Source of the DNA: Hemileia vastatrix | Lineage: Eukaryota; Basidiomycota; Pucciniomycetes; Pucciniales; Zaghouaniaceae | DNA length: 64,000 nucleotides | Direction of reading: 5' to 3' | Assembly (NCBI GenBank): GCA_030280995.1 | Contig: JASXTE010000030.1 | Location: 134,001 to 198,000 of the forward strand | Shown: positions 11,973-23,233 of the stretch, one piece after another | Numbering within the stretch: position 1 is the first letter of the stretch | Layout of the letters: the number at the start of each line of letters is the position of its first letter | The notes under the pieces: model-generated | Database searches by the model: none | The model's input: the letters and a program-made list of their open reading frames with translations, nothing else | What the model was told of the DNA's origin: nothing | Made by a program: the position numbers and the translations under genes

Positions 11973-12374
11973 ATGGCCTCACTGTAAAATCGTGGGGGTT
12001 GGTGAGTTTTGAAATCTTGAAATCACATTCATATAGATTTTATTGATTGTTATTGAGAACTTTCCAACACATCTGAGACTTGACATATTAAGTAAGAATA
12101 GTATCTGAAGATAGTGGTTGTTAAAAGATGAATTGAACCAAAAAATGAATAATCAGTTTTGAATAAAACAAGAAAATAACTTTTTAGCATATGCTACGCT
12201 AAGATCATAATTCTTTCACATGTATTATTATTATCTTTTTAAAAAATATTGGAAGTAAATGAATGATAACTGAAATAAATAATATGGCTTAAAAATAAAT
12301 CTTTAGCCTATAGAGTAAATTTGGGTTTGTGGAAGAAGAAAAATTTTCTTAATAAAAATGTGCTTTATTGTTAC
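11973..12374. other. Spacer before the large Harbinger-like element
   Basis: About 400 bp of AT-rich sequence with no open frame of note and no repeat seen. Confidence 0.4.
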
Positions 12375-12377
12375 ATT

Positions 12378-12408
12378 AAGGGGTATCAATGTTAAGGGAT
12401 CCACAATT
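12378..12408 (+). repeat. Left terminal inverted repeat of the large Harbinger-like element
   Basis: It matches the reverse complement of 42693-42723 with a few differences, including G-to-A at the second base. The 3 bp before it are ATT. Confidence 0.75.
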
Positions 12409-12460
12409 AGGGATCAGGAATTTTTTTTCCGGGATCAGACATTATTTATTGCAGAAGATT

Positions 12461-12492
12461 CTTATCCACTAGCCCCGGGGCTAGTGGATAAG
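12461..12492. repeat. Perfect 32-bp palindrome
   Basis: Two perfect 16-bp half-sites (CTTATCCACTAGCCCC and its exact complement) meet at 12476/12477 with no spacer. The palindrome lies in the subterminal region, about 80 bp inside the left terminus and 265 bp before the transposase start. Confidence 0.9.
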
Positions 12493-12756
12493 CAATCCAC
12501 AATAATGCATTATCCTGCCTCTTATACCCCAATTTCCATTCCTAATTCCTGATCCCAAACTCATCTCATCCATGATGGATTTTCAAGAAAGTCACATGAC
12601 TCATAAATGCTGATGCCATCCTTAAGTCTTTCCTCACTCTATGCTACTTAATTATGGTGGCAAACACTTAAGTTTTTTTTCTATCTACACACCCCAACTG
12701 CACATTTGGCGGTGAATTCCCACTTCCCTCATCACATAACCCTTCCACCGGCAACA

Positions 12757-14020
12757 ATGAAACACCTCTCTACTAGGAAGCTACTTCACTCAACAATGAA
12801 TTCTATTACTTTTCTTTTAGTTCTTTACTATAAATCTGACTCTGATTTGGAAGATGCTTTAGCTTATATGTGTTTTCTTTCCAAAAAGTGTTACATCATC
12901 ACCAGGGGGACAAATCTTTATCATGATCCCCAATATGATCTGGCCTCCATTCTCAACATTCCTCATTTAAACTTCACCCAACTTTTTAGAAATTCTCCTG
13001 ATTCTTTCTTCAAACTTTATCAACTCATCTCCGATCATCCTATCTTTCATAACAATTCCCATAACAAACAGTGTAATCCTGCCATCCAACTTGCTGTTGC
13101 ACTGTGTCGCTTTGGCTCAAATGGAAACAGTGCTGCTGCAAGGCGTTTGGATAATCTCTTTAACATAGGATATGGTACCATGATATTATACACCAAGCGC
13201 TGTATGATTGCTATCCTTTCCCTAAAGTCTCAAACACTTGCTTGGCCAACTCCAGAACAGCAACTTGAATCCTCTCAAGTAATGCAAGCTGAAGGTTTCC
13301 TTGGCTGTGTAGGATTTGTTGATGGAACAACTATACCTTTGATTCAAAAGCCTGCTCATGATGGCAACCATTATTTTGATTGCAAAAAAAGGTTTCTTCA
13401 AAATCTTCTCCAATTTCTCATCCTTCATAAAGTAACTTTTTATCTTCTTTCTAGATACTCTATTTCCGTTCAACTTGTATGCAATGTCAAAAAAAAAATT
13501 ATTGCTTTTCATAGTGGCTGCCCTGGCTCATGTCATGACTCTTCCGTCTTCCAAAGAATGAGGATTTCTCAAACCCCTGACTCATACTTTGACGAATCTC
13601 AGTACCTCCTTGCAGACTCAGCATATGCAAGTGGGAAGTACATTATACCTGCTTTCCGTGGTGCAACCTTAGAAAATGACCCCAAAACTAAATTTCATTA
13701 TCACCTTTCCCGATCAAGAGTACAAATTGAACATGCTATAGGTATTTTAAAGGGACAATTTTCTAGTCTTTGGGAGCTCAGAATCCAATTTCAAAAAAAA
13801 ATTGGAGATCAAAACTGCAAATCATTAGATCATGACTTGCATTATACTCCACAATATCCTAGCTTATTTAAAGGATGAGTGGAATGATCTTTATGAAGAA
13901 GAGGATCCTGAACCAGCACCGGCTCTTTCCTCCCTTGAATCACAAAACATTCATTCAACCGGCATATGCTCTATCATTATGCCTATTACTCTCCAACATT
14001 TCTCTTCACCACCCTTTTAA
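12757..14020 (+). pseudogene. PIF/Harbinger (HARBI1-like, DDE) transposase, frameshifted
   Basis: The start is the ATG at 12757 (MKHLSTRK), which aligns with the N terminus of the intact copy at 57225. The DDE triad positions are visible: Asp in GFVDGTTIPL, Asp in LLADSAYASGKY and Glu in VQIEHAIGILKG. A 63-bp GT-AG intron (13392-13454) is at the same site as in the 56-kb copy. Because it is a multiple of three without stops, the unspliced frame also stays open. Between about 13785 and 13832 a one-base indel shifts the frame: the C terminus (CIILHNILAYLKDEW ... MPITLQHFS) is read in the next frame to 14020. The original protein would be close to 390 aa, normal for the family. Confidence 0.85.
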
Positions 14021-14040
14021 ATTATTTTTTTTACTCTCCA

Positions 14041-14613
14041 AATGTCCTCTTTGTGTACTTCATTCACTTGGTTTAGTATTTTGGTTTGTTGCATATTCAT
14101 TTTATTTTTTGGAATTTACGGTGAAGATCTTTTTTTTGGATGGCTCATTGGTTTTCTTTCACCAGCTCAACATGAAATCACATATTTTCTGAAATCGCAT
14201 ATTTTGTCAGTGATTTTTTTTTCTTTCATCACTCGTATCCTTTTCATCCTCTCCTCAAACATCACTCAAATATTTTTGTTACTATTATTTTCTCAACTCA
14301 TCTCACCAGGTAAGTCTTTTTTTTTCTTTTTTCTTGTTTTTTATTTGCTAATCATGAATTTTTTTATTTTGCTTTTTTTTGTTTTTTTTTTGTTTTTTGT
14401 TTTTTTTTGGTTTTTTTTGGTTTTTTTGGTTTTTTTTTGGTTTTTTTTTTGGTTTTTTTTTTGTAAGTCCTTTTTTTTATTTTCAAGGTTAGAAAACTTT
14501 TTTTTATTTTCTCTTTTTTTTCTTTTTTTTTCTCTCCTTCACCCTCTTTAGCTCCCTTATTTCACCCCTTTTCCTCTCTCTTTACCTTCCTCAAGTCATT
14601 CCTTCTCCACTCT
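14041..14613 (+). other. 3' region of the transposase gene: T-rich tract and pyrimidine-rich start
   Basis: 14160-14310 matches, in reverse complement, the region next to the transposase in the 52-kb Harbinger copy, including a CTCACCAG|GTAAGT splice-donor-like block. 14310-14545 is a T/G homopolymer-like tract (TTTTTTGG runs). 14545-14613 is C/T-rich and continues after the retrotransposon at 36701. The long hydrophobic frames here are low-complexity artefacts. Confidence 0.6.
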
Positions 14614-15428
14614 TGTCAGCCAGGCTACTAGACTTACCCAGTGAAATAATTAATTATTTACTGGATGAAGCCGCACCTTATCATTTTAATTATTATTTAA
14701 TTATAATTTAGTTACATTAAAATTAGTTATAATAAATTAACTAATTACAGAATGTTAAAATTAAAAAATTAAATAAATAATTAAAATTAAAAATATAATT
14801 TTGTCCCTTATATTTTTCTCTAACACCGTGCTCATTTGACAGGTTGGAAAAAATAAAATTTCATATTAAAAAATAGATATTAAGATAAAATAAGATTTAA
14901 ATATTCAAATAATATTAAATATATACAAAAAATTCAAATTTCTTATTTAGAATTGACTTCTACAGTAAATATTAAATATATTGATGTATTTCTGACATAC
15001 TCTGTAAATACATCTTTTTGACGCCTTCTTTTTAGAATAACTTTATTATTTGAAATATTCCTTCTGGAATGTTCTTTTCTCTCTCTCCTACTACTGTTTT
15101 TAGAATTTGATGGCCGTGCTTTGTCTCTCCTTTGCCTATAAAAGGTCTCTCTTTTTGTTGTCTTTTAATCATTCTTTTTACCAACTCACATATTACTACA
15201 ACTACAAAAGTTAAACACTTATTTCTTATATTTTATATCTTTAGTATTTACAAGGAAGTAATTCTAATCTATAAATTATATAAATATTTTAATCTACCTC
15301 TTATTATTGAGTAAAAGAATCATCTTTGATTGAGAAAATACATACCTAATTATTGAGAGTCCAATAAATCCTTAAAATCTTCATATAACACTGTACCAAA
15401 GCTTCTAGACCAAAAGTGAACCTTGACA
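14614..15428 (+). repeat. 5' LTR of family B
   Basis: 815 bp with TGTCA/TGACA short inverted termini. A TATA box (CTATAAAAGG) lies at about 15136-15145. The start of transcription probably falls some 30 bp downstream. Confidence 0.9.
15136..15145 (+). promoter_or_regulatory. TATA box of the family B LTR
   Basis: CTATAAAAGG is preceded by TTTGC. The same position in the minus-strand family B copy (about 58213-58222) and in the LTR-like sequence at 25025 also reads CCTATAAAAGG. The 3' LTR here has CTATAAAAAT. Confidence 0.6.
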
Positions 15429-15430
15429 AT

Positions 15431-15444
15431 TGGGATCCTTTCGG
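15431..15444 (+). other. Candidate primer-binding site of family B
   Basis: TGGGATCCTTTCGG begins two bases after the 5' LTR, where a tRNA primer site is expected, and starts with the usual TGG. The tRNA was not identified. Confidence 0.45.
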
Positions 15445-15890
15445 AAATATTGACGGCGCAACGTTACTTGAGGCATAATTGAGGGGACCATCGGCGTACA
15501 AGTACCTGTAAAGGACAAGTGGAGGCGAGAAAACGACGAACGTCATACGTCACGTGATAAAAGTTTTTGCTGCAAACGGGAATCGAACCGCGCTCCAAAA
15601 CTTAATTTCATATACTGACTAAAGATTGTATATATTGTGGTAATTATTGTTATTACTATTTGTGGTTTACTCTTCACTCTGCATTTGCTACATATTTCCT
15701 TTTACTCAGCACTCTGTAAGTGGCATTAATTTGCTCATTTTGCAGGGGGAGGTGTCTGGTAATTTGAAATTTAATTTTATTATTATATTTTTTTTTTATT
15801 TTTCCTGGTTGACCATAATAGAGCAATAACTGTTCTTAGTCCCAGAAGTAATAAAATAATTATATTTTAATATTTATTATTATCATTTTT

Positions 15891-16417
15891 CAGTTGACAA
15901 TTGTCCTGATTAATTTGAATTTTAATTGTTTCAGTTGACAAATTGTCCTGACAATAATATCTTTTATTAATTATTATAATTTTTCAGTTGACATTTATCC
16001 TGATTAATTTATAATTTAATTGTTCCAGTTGACAAATTGTCCTGACAATAATATTTTTTATTAATAAACAATTCACATTTAATTAATTCAGTTGACTTTG
16101 AGTCCTGGTAATCCAATAAATCTTTTTAATTAATATGACTCATATTTAATTACTTCAGTTGACAGTAAGTCCTGGTAGTTAAGTGATCAGTAATAAAATT
16201 TTAAAATAAAACTTCATATTTAATTACTTCAGTTGACATTAAGTCCTGGTAGTTAAGTGATCAGTTAAAATAAAAATTTTTTTTAAATTAATAAAGATTC
16301 ATATTTGATTATTTCAGTTGACAATAAATCCTGGTAATAAATTAGTTGATTTAAAGCCTGAAAATAAAAAATTAATAGAAATTCTAATTTATTTCTACAG
16401 TTGATTGTATTATCCTG
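15891..16417 (+). repeat. Series of nine CAGTTGA...TCCTG hairpin repeats
   Basis: Copies start at 15891, 15932, 15985, 16026, 16089, 16156, 16230, 16315 and 16398, each 18-20 nt and about 40-85 nt apart. All have CAG and CTG ends able to pair, two unpaired T, then an inner stem that varies but stays complementary, for example GACAA/TTGTC, GACT/AGTC, GAC/GTC and GAT/ATC. A degenerate tenth copy lies near 16342. The sense strand is the transcript strand. Confidence 0.75.
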
Positions 16418-16569
16418 GTTTTAAATTTTTTTTATTAATTTTATTTAAGTTTATTTTTATCCTAAAAAGATTTTTTTTATTATTTTTATTTTATTTCTGT
16501 TAAATAAAAATTAAAAATAAAAGACTAATTAATTTTTGTCTCTTTCCTTCATTTCAGTAGAATCTTAAA

Positions 16570-17763
16570 ATGACTGACCAAAGTGGTTTTGCTGCACGTG
16601 AAGAAGAACTAGACTTAATTGATTATGATGAGCCTACTTCTGTAAGTTCTCCTTTAACAAGAAGAATTTCTCAAACTAATAAATCCTTGCCCCAAACAGG
16701 ATGTAGAGATGGAAGAAGTAGAAATCCTAGTGGAAAATACTCAGGATCAGAAGCCCATGACAAACCCACCAGAAGAGCTTCCAAAAGGCTTCAGGATAAA
16801 AAAGATGTCGCTGTCTCAGCAGGTAAAGAATCTGTCTACCCACATAAAGGAGTTAAGGACAGACAGATTGAGACTAAAGGTAAGGGTAGATGCCTTGGAA
16901 GAAAAGGTGAGAAGAACAGATACTTTTCTCCAAGAGAAGAAGAAACCTCTTCCTCCCAGGGATCAACAACAATTGGCTCCCCAATCCCAAGAGATGGTGG
17001 AAGTGTCCAAGTGGCAGTGGGACTGGCTCAACACTCAGTGGGACTACTTGGCTCAAAACCAGCATCAGTTACCTCAGGTAGGTCCATCAAGGCCCACCCA
17101 GGCCAACCCCACTCCTCCCCACCCTTAACAAGGAGCCAAAAGAAGAAGGAAGCCCAATATGGTGATACCCAGCAAACCCTGGTATGTCCCTCTATTGATT
17201 CTCAAGTGCCTTTTCTTGTGGCTGACTCTGTTCCTTCAGGTAAATCTGGAAGGCAGGATGAAACCTTGAGACCTATAGAGGCTGGGAATAGTAGACAGAT
17301 ATCTCATGTATCAAATCCATTACTTTTAATTGCTACCTCAATGATTAATCCTGATATGGCTGTGATTGATGAAACTCTTGACCCTGAGTTCTATGAGAGT
17401 CTGGAAAGTTACTCAGCTTCCTTTTTGAGAAACACTCCAGATGTAGCAAGAATTTATGATGAGCACTTGAGAGATATTATTGCCAAGCAAAATCATATAA
17501 TGAACAATATGCAATTGACTCAGAGATATAATAGTTTGTTAACTGATCAAGGATATCAAGCATTAAAAAGTGAAGCACAGAGAGTCTCTGATGAATTGTC
17601 TCATTACAAAGCAACCCATGAAAAGAAAATTGCTTTATGGCAAAATATAAAAAATGATTTGTCTAAACTAAAAGATACTGTATCTGCCTGTTTCCAGGAG
17701 GTAGAGATAGATAAGATAAATCTGAAAAGATTGAGTGACCATTTGTCATCTTTTCAACATTAA
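16570..17763 (+). CDS. Family B gag, N-terminal segment
   Basis: A 397-aa open frame starts at ATG 16570 right after the leader. It is in the same frame as the main gag-pol ORF and stops at a TAA (17761-17763), where the minus-strand copy at 63.8 kb reads through (QSKNQLSFATI). The first half is basic and low-complexity; the second half is helical (PEFYESLESYSASFL ... DIIAKQNHIMNN). It fits a gag matrix/capsid N terminus. The stop probably inactivates this copy unless readthrough occurs. A shorter overlapping ORF in another frame (16709-17128) is the frame shared with family A. Confidence 0.6.
   Translation: MTDQSGFAAREEELDLIDYDEPTSVSSPLTRRISQTNKSLPQTGCRDGRSRNPSGKYSGSEAHDKPTRRASKRLQDKKDVAVSAGKESVYPHKGVKDRQIETKGKGRCLGRKGEKNRYFSPREEETSSSQGSTTIGSPIPRDGGSVQVAVGLAQHSVGLLGSKPASVTSGRSIKAHPGQPHSSPPLTRSQKKKEAQYGDTQQTLVCPSIDSQVPFLVADSVPSGKSGRQDETLRPIEAGNSRQISHVSNPLLLIATSMINPDMAVIDETLDPEFYESLESYSASFLRNTPDVARIYDEHLRDIIAKQNHIMNNMQLTQRYNSLLTDQGYQALKSEAQRVSDELSHYKATHEKKIALWQNIKNDLSKLKDTVSACFQEVEIDKINLKRLSDHLSSFQH
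16709..17128 (+). CDS. Overlapping small ORF, conserved with family A (139 aa)
   Basis: It lies entirely within the gag N-terminal frame but in another phase. The protein has a charged coiled-coil-like stretch (ELRTDRLRLKVRVDALEE), then a tryptophan-rich block SKWQWDWLNTQWDYLAQN and a proline-rich tail. Family A preserves the tryptophan block as SKWKWDWYAQN in the equivalent phase at about 6180 (minus), preceded by a similar helical segment. This conservation suggests that this frame, not the surrounding one, is the real coding frame over 16709-17128, or that both are translated. Function unknown; it could be the N-terminal gag product expressed by splicing or frameshifting. Confidence 0.5.
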   Translation: MEEVEILVENTQDQKPMTNPPEELPKGFRIKKMSLSQQVKNLSTHIKELRTDRLRLKVRVDALEEKVRRTDTFLQEKKKPLPPRDQQQLAPQSQEMVEVSKWQWDWLNTQWDYLAQNQHQLPQVGPSRPTQANPTPPHP

Positions 17764-17814
17764 AATCAATTATCTTTTGCAACTATCAATGAAAGTTTAT
17801 CTAGTCTTCCAAGA

Positions 17815-20541
17815 ATGAAAACAAGACTAACAACCATTGAAGAAAAATTGAACTCATTGTTAAATGACCAAAAATATTCTGACATTTCTGTGAAGGAACA
17901 TATAGTGCAGGATGCTCAACCAGTACCTGTGGCTAGTTCATCTAAAATAAAAATAGATCCAGAAATACCTGTTGATAACACTGAGTTTCCATCAAAAACT
18001 GATGATGCACCAGGATCTGCAACAGAAGGAGTAAACAATGAGATTTCAGCACAATTAGAGAAATTACATCTGCTTCTTACTCAGAAACAAGCTAGTACTA
18101 AGGAGACTCCTTCAAATCAAAAGAATTGGCCAAAACTTGACCAGTACCCAACATTTGATGGTGATTCTTCTTCTGATTGGCAACAATTTATTTGCAGAAT
18201 TGATAATTTAAAAAATTCTTACAAACTCCCAGATGAGGAAATTGTGTCCAAATTAATTTCTTTGTTCACTAGTGTTGCCCTGATCTGGTATGAATCTGTT
18301 CTCCTGGATGGGAATGACTACTCATGGGAGGATTGGAAGAAATTAATTAAAGCACAATTTGGTGGCTCCAAGTTCAGAATGGCTCAACAAAGGCAGTATG
18401 AGGAAACTAGATATAGCTCTTCTACTGATAAACCTATTGAGTTTTTAATGAAACTTGTAAAAATTTTAAGGGAAATGGACCCAAATATGGAGTTTGATTT
18501 ATGGAAGGACAGGATCCTCTATAAATTACCAATGTCTCTGAGAGACTTGATAGTGGCTAGGACTGAGTTCTCCAAAGAACCCTCTTCTTTCATTAATACT
18601 TGCAATGAGATACTTCTAAACAATAAGTATGATGCAAGAAGATTCATTCCTAGGACCCCTGTGGAGAAACCCTCCACTTACCAACAAAAACCTCTGGAAA
18701 AGGTTGGTAAACCTTCTGCCCCTGTTGCACCAAAGAAGTATGCAACAAACACTTGCTTCAAGTGCAACAAGCCTTGGCAGAAAGGCCATGTTTGTGACAG
18801 GAAGATAAATCTTGTAGAACAAACAGAGGAGCATGCTGATGACACAGTGGCACTGGATGATACATCAAGTGATTGTGCCAGCAATATTTCATATGAATCT
18901 CAACAAGAAATCTTGATTCTGGAAGAAGATATTCATTATTTAAATACTATTGACATTGATAATAATGATTTATCTACAGTTGAGGATGCTGAGATTATAA
19001 AAAACATTGAGGATAACTCAATTGTTATTGCCCCTCTTAAGGCACCTGTCTTGATCAATGGAACCAGAATTGAAGTTGTTCTGGATTCTGGAGCTGGAGG
19101 AAGTGTAGTATCTGAAAGAGAACTTGCTTCAGTAGATCAAGACTATAAATCTAAACTGTTGCCTATCATTTCCGAAAATTGGAGAGGGTATGGCTCTGTT
19201 TTGTCCCCCATTGGTAAATACAAAGCCACAGTGTTTTTTAAATATAACCATGGTTTTTTAAGAGCTATTTGTGATTTTTTTGTCATGAAAAATGATAACT
19301 TGAGCAATTGGTTTATTGTAGGGAATGATATTTTAACCAAGTATGGCATAAAATTGGATCCTTCAAACCAATGTTTCACAATGGGGATGAATGGGAAGAG
19401 AAAATTTAAAATTTCCTCCCCTAAAAAATTATTAAAACCAGAATTGAACACATGTAATTCTGTGGTTCAATATAAAAGAAGATCTACAAAGGAAATGCAT
19501 GCCCTTATGTCTGAAATTGACAATGCTTCTTTTGGAGAACAACTTTCTGGTGAGGATAAAGATTCCATCATTAACTTGATAAAATCTTTTCCTATGGCCT
19601 TTGCTCATGGGTCACATGAACTGGGATTAGTTAAAGAGGAAATGAAACTTTCATTGTTGTGCCCATTAACTGATATACCACCTAGTTTAAAGAAGAAGCC
19701 TTATCCTGCTTCTCCCACAAAGAGAAAAGATATTGAAGATAATATCTCTACCCTTTTAAAAATGAATATTATTGAAAAGGTAGTTGAAACACCTAAATAT
19801 TGTGTTATCTCACCTGTCCTAATTTCTTATGAGAAAGATAAAGCCAGGTTATGTGGTGATTATAGAGCACTAAACACTTATACTGTTGATGATATTTATC
19901 CTTTACCTAGAATCAGCTCTATACATGCTACTTTACAGGGTGCTAAATATATCAGCTGTTTGTATGGTAATAAGGGATATCACCAGGTACCTGTTGAGAA
20001 AAATTCTCAGAACTTTCTGATGATTTCCACTCATATGGGTATTTATAAGTATATTAGGATGCCATTTGGCCCTAAAAATGCCCCTTCAGTTTTTCAAAAA
20101 GTAATGGATAACACATTCCATCAAGAGATAATTGAAGGATGGCTGATGGTTTATATTGATGATATAATTATATTCTCAAAAACATTTGAGGACCATCTTA
20201 AACACCTGTGTAAAGTATTCCAGAAAATGGATGAAATAAATATGACACTTGCTTTGAAGAAATGTAAATTTGGTTTCCATTCTTTAAAAGTTCTTGGTCA
20301 TGTTGTTTCAGGCTTACAGATATTTGTTGACCAGAAAAAAGTGGCAGCCATACAACAGGTGAAAGCTCCTACAACAGTGAGAGAGCTACAAAGTTTTTTG
20401 GGAATGTGTGGATACTATAGACAGTATATTAAAAATTACCAAGTCATAGCTTTACCCCTTACCCAATTAACTAGAAAGGATGTTGCTTTTGTCTGGAATA
20501 GTGAAAGACAAAGAGCCTTTGACACTATGAAACACTGTTTG
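17815..20541 (+). pseudogene. Family B gag-pol, 5' part (capsid, zinc knuckle, protease, RT)
   Basis: One open frame (in phase with 16570) encodes the capsid block NWPKLDQYPTFDGDS, zinc knuckle CFKCNKPWQKGHVC (about 18750-18795), protease VVLDSGAGGSVVS and RT with YIDDIIIFS. RT motif A reads CLYGNKGYHQ: the catalytic aspartate is tyrosine (TAT at 19963-19965), whereas the 61-kb copy has CLDGNKGYHQ. This alone should abolish polymerase activity. The frame continues to the start of RNase H (DTMKHCLM), where element C is inserted, and resumes in frame at 33807. Confidence 0.88.
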
Positions 20542-20545
20542 ATGT

Positions 20546-21685
20546 TATGGTAAGGTAAACTCTTACAGTCGCCTTGCTGTAAGCAGAATCCGGAGGAGAT
20601 ATGTGGATTTAGCTGAAAACCCCGTCCTTCCAATAAAAATAACAAAATGGGAATTCTAAATCACTAAGCTAACCAGTCTACTTGGATCTGATTGATAAAA
20701 ATAATGAAACTCTAAAATAATTAACGCTTATTGAGATTTAAAGAAAGTGGCTGTTGAGAAAGAAATACTGATAACAACAATTAAGGTGTACCAGTGAAAG
20801 ATCTGAAAAGATTGACTTTTATGTTTTTATAATAATTTGAATTTTTATGAGACAGCAATAATCAAGTCCCAGTGATGAAGACCTTTCTAAAGATACCCTA
20901 TATGAAGTGTGATTTAAATTGTTGAATTGTATTTCTAAAATGTTATGTAAAAATAATAAATGTTATAAGGGTATTATAACTTATTTAATTTGTTGAGTAA
21001 TAAAAAATGAGACCGTGGTAGTTAAAGATTAAGCTGTATGATGTGTCCCCCCTCTCAATTTCGAGTTTGAGAAGCGCTTAAGTATTCCTAGTCACGTGCC
21101 TAAGTTTTCCCCTCCAGAGCTCTTCCAGAGTCAATCCGGAGCCCGTATGGAGCCGGAACGGAGCCGGAACGGAGTCCGTACGGAGTCAAAGCGGAGTCCG
21201 TACGGAGTCCGTCCAGACTTCCGGACTCAATTAGAACCTTAAAACTATAGTAAAAAATCTAGAAAAATTACACATAATAGAGCTACTCCCCCTTACATAA
21301 CAAACTAATTTTCGTAGTCTGCGCAGCTCTAATTACCCCGTGAAAATTCATCAAAGTTAAGTAATTTTTGAAAACGTAAATATTTCTATAAAACTTTAAA
21401 ATTCATTTAAAAATATAAGAAAAATAGTAAAAATTCTGGGAAAATTTCCCAAGGTTCTTGAGTGACTTGACTTGATACTAATAAATTTTTCAGACTGTAA
21501 AAATATGTTTTCTCCGTAAAATAAATTGTATTTGTATAGGCATTTGCTCGTGACCAATTTCTTCATATTTTAAACTCCAATAAATTAAATAAAACCCTTA
21601 TATAAAAAATAATAACGCCAATCTTGCACGCCGCAATAACTCCATTTATGTACTTAGGTGCCATACTAAACTTTAGGCTACCACA
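20546..21685 (-). repeat. 3' LTR of family C
   Basis: 1140 bp, against 1119 bp for the other LTR. The difference is in a short tandem region (GGAGCCGGAAC and GGAGTCCGTAC units, about 21140-21230) with more units here. A purine-rich tract (GGAGGGAGGA on the minus strand, 21686-21695) lies immediately upstream in element orientation, as expected for the plus-strand primer. Confidence 0.88.
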
Positions 21686-22350
21686 TCCTCCCTCCAATCG
21701 AGAATGTCCCCATTCTTAAAACTTTGCATAAGTGGTTGAGCAATTCCAAAAGAATTATCTTTTCTAATAAAATAATTTGATAAATTTGTTTTAGCTGGTC
21801 TTCTTTTAAATCTTTATAATAAAAACGTTCTTTCTTCTTCTCTGGCTTGATATAACATAAAATAAAATAATATAAATCTTGTGATGATTCCACTACGAGA
21901 GCAAGGTTTGAATCCCTTCAGACTCCCATATACCAGTCTTCCTTCTTGTCACAGCATTGAGAGAGTGGATCTTCCTATGAGCCGAATACTCCTGATTCCA
22001 ACCTCATAGGGCCCCCCACTGAGCCGAATTCTATGATTCCAATCTCGCCATAAGGTCCTCCAAGCTTCACACCAAAAATGGCCTAACACTGAGGCACTAA
22101 AAAATCATTCCCTAAAATGCAACTACCATCCTAACTTCTGATTCCTTCATCACAATTTTCAAACTTTGCTATACAGCAAACCCATAAAATACTTTTGCCA
22201 GGCTTCCAATAATAATTTTAACTTTAGACCATGTTAAAGCGCCACAAATTTCACCTAATTAACCATTATGCTTTCCTTGGCATCATCACCACCTAAAATT
22301 TTAACCTCCTAAAGCTTATCAGCACCCAATTCCAGAAATAATTGAATAAC

Positions 22351-23233
22351 CAGTTTAGAGTCATAGTGGACAGTGATAAATTAAGAGATTGAATTGAATT
22401 ATCCAAACAAGATTGACATTCCAATTTAAAGTCTTGGTAGACCAAACATATAATCGATTGCCAGTTTATGGTCTTGGTGGACCAAAGATTGTTTAGTTGC
22501 ATAAATAACTTGATAAATTCCTAAGTAAGGCCTAGGCTTGACCAAAGATTGAATAAATTTGATAATCCAGTTTAATGTCATAGTGGACCAATGAATGTTG
22601 AATTATCCTGCAGAAATTAATTTTCCAGTTTAAAGTCATAGTGGACTAAACAATGAATGAAATACCAGTTTAAAGTCATGGTGGACCAAACATTTGATCG
22701 ATAAGAAATCCAGTTTAAGGTCATGGTGGACCCAACAGCTTGATAATAGTCCAGTTTAAGGTCTTGGTGGACCTAACATTTGATTTATATAAAAGGAAAT
22801 CCGTCTCCGAAAATATCCATAAAATCTTAATCATCCTTGAAATTCAGTTTAAATTCTTGAAGGACTAACAGCTCCAATATAAAATCTTTAATGAAAGTCT
22901 TGAAAATTAGCCAGTTTAAAGTCTTGGAGGACTAACGGCTCCAAAATTTGTATAAAACCCTTAAGGAAAGTATTGAACAGTAGCCATTTTAAAGTCTTGG
23001 AGGACTAACAGATCCAAAATATGTATAAAAAACCTTAAAGAATGTCTTGAACAGTAGCCAGTTTAAAGTCTTGGAGGACTAACAGATCCAAAATACATAT
23101 AAAAAACCTTAAAGAACGTCTTGAACAGTAGCCAGTTTAAAGTCTTGGAGGACTAACAGCTCCAAAATTCGTATAAAAAACCTTAAAGAACGTTATGAAC
23201 AGTAGCCAGTTTAAAGTCTTGGAGGACTAACAG
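22351..23233 (-). repeat. Array of ~14 CAGTTTA-hairpin repeats
   Basis: On the + strand each copy reads CAGTTTAAAGTCTTGGAGGACT or a variant. The last five are regular 74-bp tandem units; earlier ones are 40-105 bp apart. The core is a stem of 3-4 bp around a 6-nt loop (WTGGNG type), and the stem varies with pairing preserved: AGTC/GACT and GGTC/GACC. The transcript carries the complementary strand. Confidence 0.8.

Larger units (their letters stand above)
15429..16569 (+). other. Family B 5' leader (untranslated)
   Basis: About 1.1 kb without a credible gene. The first 170 bp are GC-balanced and contain, on the minus strand, GGTTCGATTCC (15579-15589), which looks like a tRNA internal B box. 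The rest is AT-rich and carries the hairpin series at 15891-16417. Confidence 0.6.

Noticed and set aside
11217..14020. RIP as the cause of all stops
   Set aside because: Some changes fit (TGG to TAG, CGA to TGA), but others are G-to-T or indels, so a single mutational cause is not supported.
14042..14551. 169-aa hydrophobic frame resembling a membrane protein
   Set aside because: It is translation of a T/G homopolymer-like tract (Phe, Leu, Val, Trp only) downstream of the transposase.
20436..20645. Minus-strand 69-aa frame shared with 32530-32784
   Set aside because: It is translation of the family C LTR end, present because the LTR occurs twice.
22351..23233. Regular 74-bp repeats considered as a CRISPR-like array
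   Set aside because: The spacers are themselves repeated, intervals vary in the first half, the genome is eukaryotic and there are no cas genes.
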